Of a DNA stretch of 64,000 nt, positions 32,601-46,500 are shown piece after piece. The notes below the pieces were generated by a model. That model was not told the origin of the DNA, ran no database searches, and saw nothing but the letters and a program-made list of their open reading frames with translations. The DNA is taken from the NCBI GenBank assembly GCA_947561715.1, contig OX387203.1, positions 62,001 to 126,000 on the forward strand, in the 5' to 3' direction. This DNA comes from Ascidia mentula. Taxonomy: Eukaryota; Chordata; Ascidiacea; Phlebobranchia; Ascidiidae. The position numbers were made by a program, and so were the translations under genes. Position 1 is the stretch's first letter; each line of letters opens with the position of its first letter.

Positions 32601-35600
32601 TTAAAACAATGTATGTGAATTTTGTGGAAGGTAAAAATGTCGTACTTTGTGATTTATAGGAAGACGCATGCTGGTGGAATGTAACAAAGAGATAAAAAAT
32701 AGTTCAAAGTCAGTAACTTAATCAGATCAACTCTTTGTTGTAATGAAATACAAGTAAATCACCTCCTTCAGCCTTCTTTCCTTCTCATAAACGATATGTT
32801 GGACCAACATGGCGACGGTATAAACCCATGATAATATCATCGCTAGAGGCATAATGTGTTCCAAGTCCATAGAAAACCTTCAACAACAAATCATTGAAAT
32901 CATGAAGGACTGTTCAAGTTTGCAAGTTGAAATTTAAATAATTGACATACACATCAAATATATAACATGGATATGGCATCTCGTGGACGTATGCTCCTGG
33001 ACTGACGACATCGTGTCCGATGAACTCCCACATAATTGAACGTTCCACGATATCTTGCAGCCAAACAAATCCAAACTGTAAAAACAAACTTTTTAAAACT
33101 GCTTTTTTTGATAAATGTCATCATGTCTTGTAAAAACAATAGGTGTCAGATATAATAACCAAACTTGTAGTTACAAGCAAATATGTTGGGAGTAAATAAA
33201 TAATGACAACATATTTACGTCGTAATATTTAAAATCCCAGTTATAAGGATCCGGCCGCCAGTAGGAAAGTCGTATCTGTGAAGTATCTTGGGTAAAACTT
33301 GCGTTCTGTCGGATCTTGTAAACCACGTGGGGTTTCAGTTTCCCTCTGGTGTCGACGTCAAACACAAGTGCTTCAAAATAAAACAAAATTTCAAAAATTC
33401 TTTTCCAAGTGAAACTGAACAATTCTGAACAACAATTTACCCAATTGAGGTTTGAGGAAATTTTCAGACTAAAATCTTACTTGCAAACACTGAAGCGTTA
33501 TCGTGATACGCTTGAGTAGTCGCATACTCCACAGCTTCGTCCTCTGTTCGAAATCCTTTAAACCAATCGATGCTGATCCCAGAAACAAACTAAAATATTT
33601 GATTTTTACACAAACAAGTTTGTGTAAAACATTGAGTTGACAAATTAGTTGAGGATCAAATTTAAATAATTGTCTTTAGTCTTAACAAAAACTGTTTCTT
33701 TAAAAAATCACAAAATTAACAAATCTTAAACACATATGATTTTAACTACCTTCCTCCAACTGCATGCTGCATCGTCGATATTATCAAGTTGGTTTATTAT
33801 GTGGGTTTTGTTTGGTAAAGTCTGATTGCTTTCAAAGTATTTCTGTAGTTGTGGATATCCAGTAGTTAGGTTTGATACAAGTTCAGGATTTGTTGAATAA
33901 GACTCCTTTGTCTGGAATAATGACAATAATCATAAGTTATAAAAAAAATTTAAATAAAATTCCAAATACACAAAATAAAATAACCAGTGGCGGATCTAGA
34001 AAAAATATGAGGGGGGGGTTTGGTTCCGGTATCTGATTAATAATACCGTTGGATGCGGTTTAAATATTTCGGACATTTACTGCATGCAAATTTAGCCTTA
34101 AAATTAAGTGAGGCATTACAGTAATTCACGTGAAAGACTTTTTAGTTGTCATTGTACATGTGCGCAAAAACAAACCCTATACTGCGAAACAATGCGATTG
34201 TATCTGTATCTTAGTATTGCAGTGGGATAGTTTTTGAACTTTGATGATATGAAAACAAATCAGCAGTAGTCAAGGACGTGGTCTTGCACCACTAAATAAA
34301 CATGGATGTTTCAGCGGCAGGAGATAAATATTATTGAAATATATTAAAAACAGACGATAATCAAATTACTCGTTAAGCAATATATATTTTGGTAGAATCT
34401 TGTCAAACAAATATCACTCTTACAGTGTGCAGCCTCTGTATAGAAATTGTAGCAGGAATGAATAAACTAACTTATAATATCCTGTTTTACTTACTTTTCG
34501 TAACCAATTCAACGTTTCTCCAACACTTGGATCATTCAGAGTTTTACGGATTTGTTTTGAGACATTTTTCCACTGGAGGGCAGCATCAGTAATGTTTCCA
34601 ATTATGGCAAAACTTGTGTTTGCCTAAAAATAAATTAAATTCTTTTTAACAAATCAATAAATCCAATGGAGTCAATTTTGGCAAACAGAAAAATTTACAC
34701 CAATTTTCCCGAAGCAGAAATTCATGACAAACCTTCATGATGACATCATCAACTTGGGTATTGTTTGGGGCGTATAAAATTTTAGGGTTGCTAGTTAGAA
34801 CATGAATCAGAACGCCAAGGTTGTACTTCTGTGTGTTAGTAAGATGAAAGTTGGTCAAGTTGTGATGCAAAGACGGCCTGAAAAATTCATTTTATTTCTA
34901 TTATTAATTTGGTTTTGAAGTAACAGCTTTAAATTTGTATCATGAACATTTTACACAAATGTGTACAAAGATATTGAAGAACCCAAATCATACTTTTTGT
35001 CACCGCACAATATAGGTTGCATGGCGGCCCACAATGCAATGTAACTCTCCTTCTTAATTTGTTGGGGGGATTTTATTTGTGGTTTCACTGTTGTTGTTTT
35101 TGGAATCGGTGGAAGTGTTGTGTTGAATATTGGGGGGAGGGCAGTTGAATCATTCCATGAAACTAAAATATTTTATCAGACAAGTTCTGAATAAACCTGT
35201 TTGGAATTTGCAATGCAGGATAATAAAAATCTACTTGATAGATATTTTGGTTTAAGTTTTAAAATCCACAGAAAATTTGAAACAGAAAATGTGGCAAACA
35301 TCAAAGTGTGGTTTCTTACACATGAAATATTGGTTGGTATTGTTGTTTGAAAAAGAGGGGATGGGTTGATCCATAATCGGTTGATCCTCTACACATTCTG
35401 ATATTGGGAGGATTTGGACGATCATGGACAGGGAGTGGATGTAAGATGAAATCAGTTGTAATTCATCAAGCTACCAAATACAAAAAAATTAAATATTCAA
35501 TACCAAACTTGGTTTGGCCGCAACAACCATTACAAATTATGAAAATATAAAAGTGTTTAAGTTGAAACCACATTCATTCCAGTAAAGTCGTTTAAACTTG

Positions 35601-38300
35601 TTGTGGTTTTCTTACTTCACGAAGCACGACATCAAGATTTTCTCGGAAATCTGACGATGTCTCTTGTTTTTGAGTTCCCATGGAAACATCTTGTAACAAT
35701 GCAGACATGTTAAGTTGATGTTTCAGCTCGGTGGAGAGCGAATCGAATTTTGTCGAGTTTTTGTTGTTGCAAATTTCCTTAACTCTAGAGTTCTGGAAAT
35801 GATACAAAAAAACTTTTATACAAACCAGATTGACTGGATGCAAAATATTTGGAGCAAATTACTTTAAAAGATTATTTGCAAACCCAAGATATTTCTGGCC
35901 AGCATTATAATTAAGCACATGTTTCAAACATAGCTGTGTTCATTATTAGTGTGAAAATAGATAGACAATCTCTCATTAAATACAGTTTGGAATCTTTACA
36001 AAGCTTGATGGAATTTTGAAGTCAAAGCTTGTGAGAAACTTACAGTGGAACTTGTGTTGGGATTTTGGAAGAAAGAAGTTCCACAAACGAGGTTATGTAA
36101 GTTGGACGGAGAAAGCAAGATAGTCTGAAAATATTTGCAATGTTTTACAAAATTGTTTTCAAACAACAATCAACAATTGTTATGTCATAAAGTTGAAGTT
36201 TTTGGATGAAGTTAAAAGAAACAAATTTAACATAATGGCATTTTACAAATTGAGGCGATACCTTTAATGCTTCAGTTCTTTTGTCAGATGAAAGATTTGC
36301 GGATATGAATTGTTGCATCACAATCGGTCGGAACAAGTTGAATACTTCCTGAAAATTACAGAACAAAAACATTTAATTTTAACATAAATGTTTCGGTGTA
36401 AATGTTGCTTACAAGAGAATTGCCAGAAGAAAAATGATTTTTTCCCACAAACGTGTGAAAATATTTCCACGGGAATCCTGCTTTGCTTTCAATGCTTCGT
36501 TTATTTCGATGGAAGTTTTTAATTTGGTTTGTCAACAACATCTGAGTAAAACAAACGATTGTTACATCACAACAGATTTACAGACCAGGTTTAAACACAA
36601 ACCTTGCCGATGTCAACATGGGATTCAACAATTTCATTTGATTCTTCTTCACTCAAAGAAAAATTACGAATGAGAAAATCTTTAAATTCTGTCGTGTTCT
36701 TTAATAAAGTCTTTATTTGGACGCCTGTAATAAAAAGTTCAAAATTCTGCTCAATTTAATGAATAAAAAGTTGTTTGTGCCAAATATTAGTCAAAACAAA
36801 TGGATCAACTAATAAATTAGGCAACCAAATAACAAAATCTTCGCTGTGCTTTTAGTTGATTTCAGACTTGCCTTTTCCACTTTTTGCATGCGTTTGGAGG
36901 TTATTGTATTCTTGAAAACTTTTGTTGAAGTTTTGGAATGATGACGAAATGTTGTGACCACGACTCAAAACGCTTTGATTGGCCCAAACATGATGCATGT
37001 GATCAAGAAACGGACCAATCCTGAAGTGAATAGATATGGTTTGTTTACATAAGTGAGATTGATGGTAGATCTCTAAATATAGAATGTGCTGAAGGCCCGG
37101 GGCATAGAAAAGTGGCGCAACTCTATCTCTAGTATAATATAATGGAACTACATTTCACGCTACCAACGACATGATATTTACGGGGTTTCTTTGTTTCCTG
37201 ACAATTTTTAAGAGAAAATATTTAAAGCCAATTTTTCTATTGATTCTACATTATAGTTTGTCAACTTTTTACTGGTTCTTTTATCAAAAGTTTGGACGAA
37301 GTTTAGGTCTTAAATGCAGTTATATACACACAGTCTTTTAATCATGTTTATGCAACTTCCAGAAGGTAAACATTACATTGCTTTCTTGTGCAAGGGATAA
37401 CCGTAAACATCATGACCATCAGTGGAGGGACAGAATTCCTGCAGCACGGCAACCATTCCTGCACTGGGAAGCGGTCGGGGTTCGAAGTAAGCTGTGGAGG
37501 AAGTCGTCTTTACTCAAGTTGTTAGTTGCAAAATTTACACAAGCGACACGTGATATTTACAATCAACAACCTTTCAAGCTCTTGTTTTCACATTTGTTAC
37601 CAAGTGAATGAACGCAACAGTTTGGCAACTGAATGATTTCAAAACTTACTTGCGCCAGATTTGCTCACAGGTTCACGAATACGGAGACCAACAAGAAGAA
37701 AGAACAAAACCAGTGGAGTCGCAAGTTCGAAAGCCGTCACCCACTGAAATATAAAACAACATATTTTTTTATAAACTAGTTTTTTTCTGTCAAAATGCGT
37801 TGATGAAATCATCGTTGCAAGCAATGTGATTATTGTGACGTCACAACAACAATCGAACCCGTATTATTGCGTAAATCGTCGCTTGAAACTAATGGGCCGA
37901 TACTTAATATTGTTGAAATTTGGTGACAGTTTAAATCACGCCGCTATTTTTAATTCATTGTGACGTCACAACACAACAATCGAACACGTGTTTTTGGTTC
38001 GATTTGTTTTCTTTTGTGTTCGCGCCATATTTGGTGAAACAATTATAAATTAAAACAGTGAAGTTTTAAATAGAATTGCGCGTGAATCAGTTCAGTTTGG
38101 AAAAGTGGTTTTCTTTCAAACATAGTTTCGATCCAGCCCTGCGACCACTTATCCCCATGGATCAGACGTAAGGTAGAGGCACCGTCACCAGTCGACGTCA
38201 TCACGTTGTCACTTACCGGCGAGTTTCGTTTCAGGAGAAAGTTCTTCCACAGAAGTGCGACCAGGGGGTGTCCCCATATTTTTGACCTCAAACTCGCCAT
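23693..38300 (-). CDS. ABCA2: ABC transporter subfamily A member 2 (full transporter)
   Basis: A large lipid-transport ABC protein of endolysosomal membranes. Resolved exons: 38217-38300, 37650-37743, 37377-37491, 29248-29460, 28439-29135, 27553-28371, 27205-27337, 25507-25618, 25129-25294, 24803-24987, 24479-24684, 24114-24410, 23779-23949, 23693-23722. Many others lie between 30 and 37 kb and near 25.7-26.8 kb. Order: N-terminal membrane helix ([20 protein letters not shown]), long first extracellular domain (33-37.5 kb; [18 protein letters not shown]), membrane helices (31.7-32.9 kb), NBD1 with Walker [10 protein letters not shown] (about 31.07 kb), signature [12 protein letters not shown] (about 30.2 kb) and Walker [13 protein letters not shown] (about 30.07 kb), a linker exon, second extracellular domain, helices, and NBD2 with [21 protein letters not shown] and [10 protein letters not shown]. 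The last exon ends LSFIDSTC, matching the ABCA2 C-terminus and distinguishing it from ABCA1/4/7. Confidence 0.93.
24056..24071 (-). other. Exact spliced-leader-like 16-mer in an ABCA2 intron
   Basis: The minus strand reads ATTCTATTTGAATAAG, identical to the Ciona spliced leader as I remember it. It is followed by AACTG, not by the GT donor of an SL RNA gene, so it is not itself a functional SL donor. It lies in the ABCA2 intron between exons 24114-24410 and 23779-23949, in the sense orientation. Confidence 0.55.
26487..26525 (-). repeat. tRNA-related SINE fragment in an ABCA2 intron
   Basis: Plus-strand GGGTTTGAACCCACGACCTC is the reverse complement of a tRNA T-arm/B box (GGTTCAAACCC). A similar fragment lies in another intron at about 29663-29690. 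No full cloverleaf is seen. Confidence 0.5.
27333..27413 (-). repeat. Four tandem copies of a 3' splice site in ABCA2
   Basis: A 21-bp unit (minus strand GGTTATCACTGTTAAACGCAG) repeats directly up to the exon 27205-27337. Each copy contains CGCAG|GGTTA, the same as the used acceptor, so potential acceptors lie at 27338, 27359, 27380 and 27401. Only the innermost (27338) keeps the frame open: the first codons from any other copy would read GGT TAT CAC TGT TAA. Confidence 0.85.
28439..29135 (-). other. ABCA2 linker exon after NBD1, with exonised tRNA-SINE piece
   Basis: A 232-codon exon, in frame on both sides, that joins NBD1 to the second membrane half (corresponding to the regulatory linker of ABCA2). 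It is acidic and His-rich and contains repeated short motifs MIDLS, MINLS, MITIS (about 28990-28870). Around 28705-28735 the opposite strand carries a tRNA T-arm/B box (GGTTCAAATCC at 28714-28724), read here as [16 protein letters not shown]. The frame is open through it. Confidence 0.7.
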
Positions 38301-41300
38301 GCAAATGTTGGTGGGAAAAAAGTTAATTACACTCATAAAGTGAGCATGATGCTGTGAAACAAACGAGTAATTGTGTCACAAATGCAGAATTAGAACAGAC
38401 AAATCATTATTTGGCTGTTTATCCATGACGTCACAAACAACCGACTTTGTTCAGATATTCTGCACCGTCATTCGATAAATATGGTGGCAAGTTTCAACAA
38501 AAGTAATAAGTTCGTCACGGTTGGGCACGTTTGATTGGACCATTATAACGCAGAAAGCAGCGGTTGACTTGTTAAGTATTTATTATGCTTTACACAGGAA
38601 AATCCCTGTATCTAAATGTTGTATCATGGAAAAGTTCTACGCATTCCTGGCAATATATTTCATATCAACCTCAACTCACTGATCGCCTCAATTGGACCTC
38701 TGTTAAAATTATCCGCAATCGTTGTCGCCACTTTAATGACGTCACGAAACGCGAAGAGCAAAAAAAAATCATCCCCAATAACAGATGTTTGAATATTCGA
38801 TTATCACAATCACTTCTACTTTATTCTTTACACAAATTTCAGGATCGAGAAAAAAAACACAATATTCACACAAACACAATAAAATTATTCAGTTCACCTA
38901 TTTTGATTGTTTTAGGCAATTATGACTAAACTGTCGACAGAAAGTTCTATTATTATAGAAAGAATAAATATTAGTTTGATTGTTTTTATCGATTTTGCGT
39001 AATTATTGCGCAGTATTAAATTACAACGGCGGCATGAATATTTTCGCTATGGTGTGTCCACTTTCCCATCGGGAAAGTGATAGACAAGTTTCTGGGGTGG
39101 TGGAAGTTTTATCGGATGTGGATGTCTGAGTTAAGCCAGATAAAGTCTGGGTTCCATTTGAATAAACAAGAATCGAACAAAAGCTGGTTTCAAATAGCTC
39201 ACGAGAGACCTGGTTGAAACAACAGCGGGTTTTAACAAAAGCTGCGAATTATTCTTCCTGTTTTAATTGAAACGTCACAAAAGGAAGACTTTACAGAATT
39301 CCCACCAACACAAAGTTCAGAAAGTAATGACAAATTTGGTAATATTTAAAACAGAACATTTCTACGTCAAAAAAATTACTTGTTCCTTAATCTTGTAGAA
39401 CTAATTACTCACTGCTAGACAAAGGTTTTATGACATCACTAATGAGTAGTTCATTTGTCACAGTAGAATTAAGGTAACAAAAATCACAAGGCGGTGACCT
39501 ATTACCACGATCACAATGAAATGACCAGAGAATGTTTTCGAGACACACCGGAAGCACATGGCGATATCTCACTAACAAATCTGCATGTAAACCTTCCAAC
39601 TGCACAACTGCTTTTCTGGCTAAGTGTTGAATGCAGAATTACAGATAGAGTGTTGCATGCATGTCTTGCAACAACGCACGGTTTGCACAAATAAACTGTT
39701 GCTTTTAATTAAATATCCCAGCTTTCTAGTAAACGCTTTTCGTGAAACTGTCCCTTGAAACCGTGCCCCATACGAAAAGGAAACGATGAAATATCCGGTT
39801 AGGATGTAAGCAGCATTACAATAAAAGCATTGGAGGTAAGCTTGTATATTCTGCTGGACGAAAACCAAAACTTACATCATGCAATATCGAAACTGAGCTG
39901 GTGTACCACATGAATACCACGAAAATACAAGTGTTGCATTCATAAAGTTCATGTTACACGACTTCAACCCTCCAACTTGTACGTAACCTTTCCTTCACCG
40001 CAAGCTCGTTTACATTAAACCGACGGCTTGTTTGTTAATTGCACGAGTGGCAGATGGCAGATGGCAGATGGATTAACGAAGACCACTTTCCAAACTTTCG
40101 AGCTGCTTAAACGATTAGCAGGAAATATCTGCGGTGTCTCACAAATAACTTAATTCAAAACTGTTGCACTGCAAACTATGCTCTCTTCACCAATAGTTCG
40201 AAAACTTTATTGTGAACTTTGCTGATGTTCTTAACATGTCAACATTACAGCTTTCATCACTTTGTCCGGGGGACAAATAACTCAGAAATAACGGTCAATA
40301 CTTCACGAATGAAGAACTGTGTTAATGACACAAGCACAATAGTTGACTTCCAACTGCCTTCAACACCAACCTATCAGCGGGAATTCGGAATCTGACCACC
40401 AGTCGTAGGTGAATACGAGGAATAACGCCGACCAAGCAATCTCTAACACAAAGAAAGCGTGCAAGTCACAACAAAGAACTCCCCAGATGGCAAAACAACG
40501 CACGACCGACCGGTACACGCGTCAAGCTCCACTAAGCCTGTATAGAAGATAACCGAGATCTTCTTTGCATTGAAACTTCTTCTACAGATCAGCTGATGGC
40601 CCGAGGTTACTTAGCCAACGGACAACCTGTGCAAACCTCAACTGAAATAAGTTGTTTCTGGAGCTTCACAATTTTGTCACGGTGTTGAAAGACTCAGTCC
40701 TATGTTTGAATTTGTTGTAAGTTCAATTAATTAGTCTGAAAATTAATTTTATGAAACAATTTAGGCCATAGGCCGTATTTTGGCAACGAAAACAGGTTTT
40801 AATTTACTGAGGTTTTAAAATCTACCATCTGTAACAACTTTTATGACATATTTTTGTTGAACTTATTCGAAATTTTGACGGTGGTCAAATTTTTGAAAAA
40901 CATTAAAGGTGGTTGCCAATGGAAGAAAAGTTGGTTTTGCTGAATAATTAAATATTTCACAAACTTTAAACAACAAAAACCAATGTGTTGCAGACAGGTA
41001 TACAAACTGTATCAACCTATCAAGCCTACATAGCTTGCAAATATAATAATTACATTGTGAGAAGTTGACAAATGCCATGGTTTGTGAATAATCACCACAT
41101 ACATATTTTTATGCAATGTTTTCCTGGGGGTGACGCTAAAAAATTTAATATTTTTGTACACACTTGACTGAAATATAAACCTTGTTGTCATAATGCTGAC
41201 TACACATAATATAGTGGCTCGTTCAATTGCAATTTACTTCTGTGCTATAACGAAGCAAATATATTAACAATAAATAATGATGATGAGATATTTCCTTTAA

Positions 41301-43571
41301 TAACTGCAAACTTATTGGCAAGATTTTCCACTAACTGTTTGTTGTTTGACCGTAAGTATCAACTTATTCAACTAGCTTGCGTCAGTGACTGTTTTAACAT
41401 TTTGGCCGACTGTGAGTGAATAATAAAATCTTTTTATGGCTTCATTTGAAAGCCTATAGATAAGACACATAAAACAGTATAATGAGTTAAAATAACATAT
41501 ATATAGTACATAAATAAAAACAATTTCTGCTAGATTCTGCAAACTCATCGCAATTGTTGAAAATGTGATCAAATAAGTTAAACGAAACAACCACTATATT
41601 ATCAAACGAGTAGAAATGAACTTACTGGATGTCTCAGCTTCAACTTCCAATTCTTCCAAAGCAAAACTCCAAGTTGCAGAAAGAACCCCATTTCCTTCAA
41701 ACTACCATCAGACAAACATCACAATATTTCATATTTCCATCGTTTCCACCCAACAGTTTTCTGTCAACACAACTTTGCATTATTACAAGTTATACTTAGC
41801 AATGGCGTCATTTGTTTTCCGTCACCGGCAATTCTATTGTTGTCAATGCTTTACAACAGCGCCCACTTGTTGTTGTAAAATTATCACCAAAAATCACATA
41901 GTGGCGCTGTTTAATATAGTGTGAAAAGTGACCGCTGTTCATTCTTTTACCACTCGTGCACTGGGTTCGAATGCAATAATTCCAATGTCAACAAAAAACA
42001 ACATACACCGGGAATCAAACCCACACCCTTTCGGGCAAAGATTCTTTTTAAACAGAACGACCAAGCCAGATGTTATTACAGCGGGAATCGAACCCACGCC
42101 CTTTCGCTTGGCGGGTGAGGATTCTTTGAAAACAGAACGACCAATGCAGATTGCAGATGTTCCTACAGCGGGAATCGAACCCACGCTCTTTCGCTTGGCA
42201 GGCGAGTATTTTTTGAAAACAGAACAAACAATGCAGATGTTCCTCCAGCGGGAATCAAACCCACACCCTTTCGCTTGGCAGGCGAGTATTTTTTGAAAAC
42301 AGAACGACCAATGCAGATGTTCCTACAGTGGGAATCGAACCCATGCCCTTTTGCTTGGCAGGCGAGGATTCTTTGAAAACAGAACAAACAATGCAGATGT
42401 TCCTCCAGCGGGAATCAAACCCACACCCTTTCGCTTGGCAGGCGAGTATTTTTTGAAAACAGAACGACCAATGCAGATGTTCCTACAGCGGGAATCGAAC
42501 CCACGCCCTTTCGCTTGGCAGGCAAGTATTCTTTGAAAACAGAACGACCAATGCAGATGTTCCTACAGCGGGAATCGAACCCTCGCCCTCCGCTTGGCAG
42601 GCGAGGATTCTTTGATAACAGAACGACCCAATGCAGATGTTCCTACAGCGGGAATCGAACCCACGCCCTTTCGCTTGGCAGGCGAGGATTCTTTAAAAAC
42701 AGACCGACCAATGCAGATGTTCCTACAGCGGGAATCAAACCCACGCCCTTTCGCTTGGCAGGCGAGGATTCTTTAAAAACAGACCGACCAATGCAGATGT
42801 TCCTCCAGCGGGAATCGAACCCACGCCCTCCGCTTGGCAGGCGAGGATTCTTTGAAAACAGAACGATCAATGCAGATGTTCCTACAGCGGGAATCGAACC
42901 CACGCCCTCCGCTTGGCAGGCGAGTATTCTTTGAAAACAGAACGACCAATGCAGATGTTCCTGCAGCAGGAATCGAACCCACGCCCTTTCGCTTGGCAGG
43001 CGAGGATTCTTTAAAAACAGACCGACCAATGCAAATGTTCCTCCAGCGGGAATCCAACCCACGCCCTCCGCTTGGCAGGCGAGGATTCTTTGAAAACAGG
43101 CCGACCAATGCAGATGTTCCTACAGCGGGAATCCAACCCACGCCCTTCCGCTTGGCAGACAACTACAACCAATGCGGCCTTCGAAAAGAAAAATAATTCC
43201 GCACAATTCATGTAAAATTAATGAAATTATTTTTTATTGCACTTGGACCAAACACGACAGAAGCTACAGAAAAAAATCAAAAAAGGTAAATTGCAGTCAA
43301 TGATTGAAAAATATTTCAAGTGGGTATTCAAGTATATTACAGCAAAATGTAAGCAAATATACAATGCATTTACAGGTTGTCGAATACAGGAAAAATCATC
43401 ATTGACTTATTTGAAGCAAAACATAAAAGTTGCAAAACTCCAGTGGTATGAAAATACTTTGTGAGTTTGAAACAGAAAGACAATTGCAAGCATCCATTAG
43501 TTTGGCATCCCAGAACAATATGGTGAGATATAAAGTGTGGATGACGCGAGGTTTGGATTGAGTTTTTCACT
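38301..43571. other. Intergenic region between ABCA2 and CLCN6
   Basis: No protein gene supported over 5.3 kb. It contains the ABCA2 promoter region, several TGACGTCA palindromes (for example 38425, 38737) and the tRNA-Gly-like array at about 41990-43165. Open frames across the array are repeat artefacts. Confidence 0.5.
41990..43165 (-). repeat. Tandem array of tRNA-Gly(GCC)-like units, about 15 copies, about 80 bp
   Basis: On the minus strand each unit reads GCATTGGTCGTTC (tRNA-Gly 5' end like), then CTCGCCTGCCAAGCG (anticodon arm with GCC in the loop), then GTGGGTTCGATTCCCGC (T-arm with an intact B box), then a short spacer. This aligns along its length with eukaryotic tRNA-Gly-GCC. The A-box/D-arm region is degraded and the 3' acceptor strand (TGTAGG) does not pair with GCATTGG, so units are not functional tRNAs. 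Copies are close to identical apart from substitutions and 1-2 bp indels. Confidence 0.8.
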
Positions 43572-46500
43572 TTATGAAACCGTTCTTCTTCCTATTTTGA
43601 TTTTCTTGTTAATTTCTTCGATGTAATGATGAGTGAGATTATGACGAGTTATCAATCCGAGCACCTGGGGGTCAACAAACAAGTTTGTGAACATAAAAAC
43701 AACACTAACCAAGCCATACCTCTCCTGTTGTATTCACCACCGGTAGATGGCGCAATCCCATCGTGCGAAACAAGTTGAACACTTGAGGCACTGGAGAGTT
43801 AGGATGTACGGTGTATGGACAAGGATGCATGTACGGAGTCACATCCTGAACAACGTCACAAAAAAAGTTAACAATTTGTAGTTTAACTATGTGGAGTTTG
43901 TAAATGTCGACCACTCCACACGACCCACAAAACATTCAGACCTAACCCCAAACCAGAGGGTTACGACCTTGAGTTTACCATGACCCTAGATGAGAAACGT
44001 GCACAGCATGACATTCACAACACTACTAACAACTACTGCTACTATGCAACTTCCAACCGTTATGTTTGGATTCAAAGGAAACTGACCATGATATGATCTT
44101 GATCTGTTCCTTCCCAATCCAAGTCGTGCACATTTGAAAATCGTGGGTAGTCCTTGTTCATGAAGTTGTAACTCAGTTTATGCTGGATTTGAGCCTGTGG
44201 AAAGTGTGTTCAAAGCTTAATATTGTGGATTTACCTGAAATTCATTTTATGTGTGAATTGCATCTTCGCAGTTACACAAAACTTCATTTCTATTTTAATA
44301 CAACTCACTCCATCATGTTGGTTGTAATCCACGTGGTTTTTCAGTAAAGTTGTCAGTTGTGTTCGGAGAATCATTCCATGAAAGGTTAAAGAATGTAAAT
44401 TGTCATGCATTGTTGACCACATCTCTCCAGAACTGACAAACAAATACTTCTGTACAAATTCTCACTTTACCCAAAATAAATTTTAAACAATTATTTTGAA
44501 CAGATTTTTTACTTTTAGAAAATATTCCTGCTCGATTATTTGTTTCAAAAAAACTTGTTGTCTACCTTGTTAAACTGGCTCCATTGGTTGAGTCATCATT
44601 TATTGATTGTTCAACAGATACAAGTTCTGTGGCATTGTGACTCAGCGTTCTTGCTCGGTTCCGTTCAACTTGGAGGCGGGTGAGAACGCTGGACGACTAC
44701 GACAACAAATTCTTCATAAGCACTCAACCGGAACCATTTGTTTAGGTCTTAATTTTACTGCTTTCTCTTCTTCAACCGATTAAAACTTTTAAACCAATTG
44801 TTTCAACTATTAAAAGTTTTGACAACAAAACTTTCCCCTACCCGATATCTTTGGTTGGCATGACGAGGTGATGAACTTGTACTCGACGAAACATTCATCA
44901 ATTCAGCTTGCTTGGGTGCTATGGTAACCACGGGAAAAGAGTTGTGTGCAGTGGTGCGTAGCAGGTTGATTATAGAGCGCACTCGAGTGTGGGGAAACAC
45001 AAACTTTAATCGAGTGTTCATGATGTCGGATGCATTCAAACTAAAACGATAAAATATTAAATTTACTGAATGGTTTTTATTCCAGTAGGTTGCAGCCTAT
45101 CTGGATCAGCCACGTCTTCCTGGTTTTAATTCATTGAAGCATATGACTTAATTCACTTAAAAAACACGTAGGAAAATTCTTGATTATTTTATCACAAGTT
45201 GCACAATTCAAGGCCAAGAGTTTCTGGAAGAAAACAGTTGGGAATTCTAATTCACAAATTTTCCTGGGAAATTGCCTTTAAAGCATGACCATAACACATA
45301 GGGGAAAGTCCCTGCTTATCTCTTCAGTTTCTTACTCTGCAGCGTTGCTAGGTGATTCCCATTCCAACAATGGAACAGATTTAAGATGAATGTGTATGTC
45401 ATAAAGTCCCTCGTTGACGATATCCCCAGCCCACTTCGCCACCTATTAACAGTTGGAGTTTAAATACTTCAAATGGGAAAGACAAAAACAACATCTCTTG
45501 CTGCAAGCCAAGAAAAATTACAAAGTTAATCAATTTCCAGAGAAAATTCAATTAAAATAAATTGCAAAAGTGATACAAAATCTTTTACCAAAGAATTTTA
45601 TTCGTTATTGTATGGGAATAAATTATAAATGTTAAAAGTTGATATTTTTCCTCTCGCACCATCAGAGTGACCATGATTGGAAGGGAAAGCGTGATTTCGT
45701 TCGTGCATTCGATCAGGATTACGGTCAAACTAATCGTCATTCGAACGACTCCACCAAGGAAAGCAGCAGCTCCAATTAACGAAAACGTTCCCAAGTAAAT
45801 GTGATCCATCCCAAAGTAACTGAAATATCAGTTGATCACAATTTATTGGTGAATGTTTAAACATCCAAGCTTTGCATAGCATGAAGTTTGGGGCCCAGAA
45901 AAACATTAAACTGAGATTTTAGTGAAGAACAAGAAATCAACATAGAAATAACTGAGGTTACAACCGGCATTGGGAGATTTTTACCTTGACAACAAAGTTG
46001 CCACAAATCTTCCGTAGGCGGCCCCGCACAGAATACACGGAACAAACAATCCACTGGGGACGCTACACCCGTACGTCCAACACGATAAGATGAAGAACAA
46101 TACGAAGAATATCCCCAGCGTTAAGAGGGAAAATTCACCTGAAAGTAAATATAACACATCTGTCATCCACTGACGGTTCTGTCATCCAGTAATGATACCT
46201 AATCCATCATCGAAAAAGCAACCAAATTTTGAAAATCAAAGACCTGTAACTTATATTGAACAAACTTATAATGATAAAACCTATAACATACAAAAACATA
46301 CGAACCAGTTTCGTGAAACAATTGCTTGATCGCCATTTCCTGTGGATTATAAAACAGCGTGGCCATGTCGTTATATGAGGTATTGGAACATAGAAATCTC
46401 TGAACTTCCTCGACAGTGGAAGAATTTGAGGAACCTGGAGACTGAAGAAAATTAAATGTGAGAATCAGGATTAAGTTTTTTAGTTTAATATTTGTGAAAT

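Noticed and set aside
41939..43211. Long ORFs on both strands with ESNPRPFAWQA-type repeats
   Set aside because: Translations of the tRNA-Gly-like array (B box in all frames); no gene.
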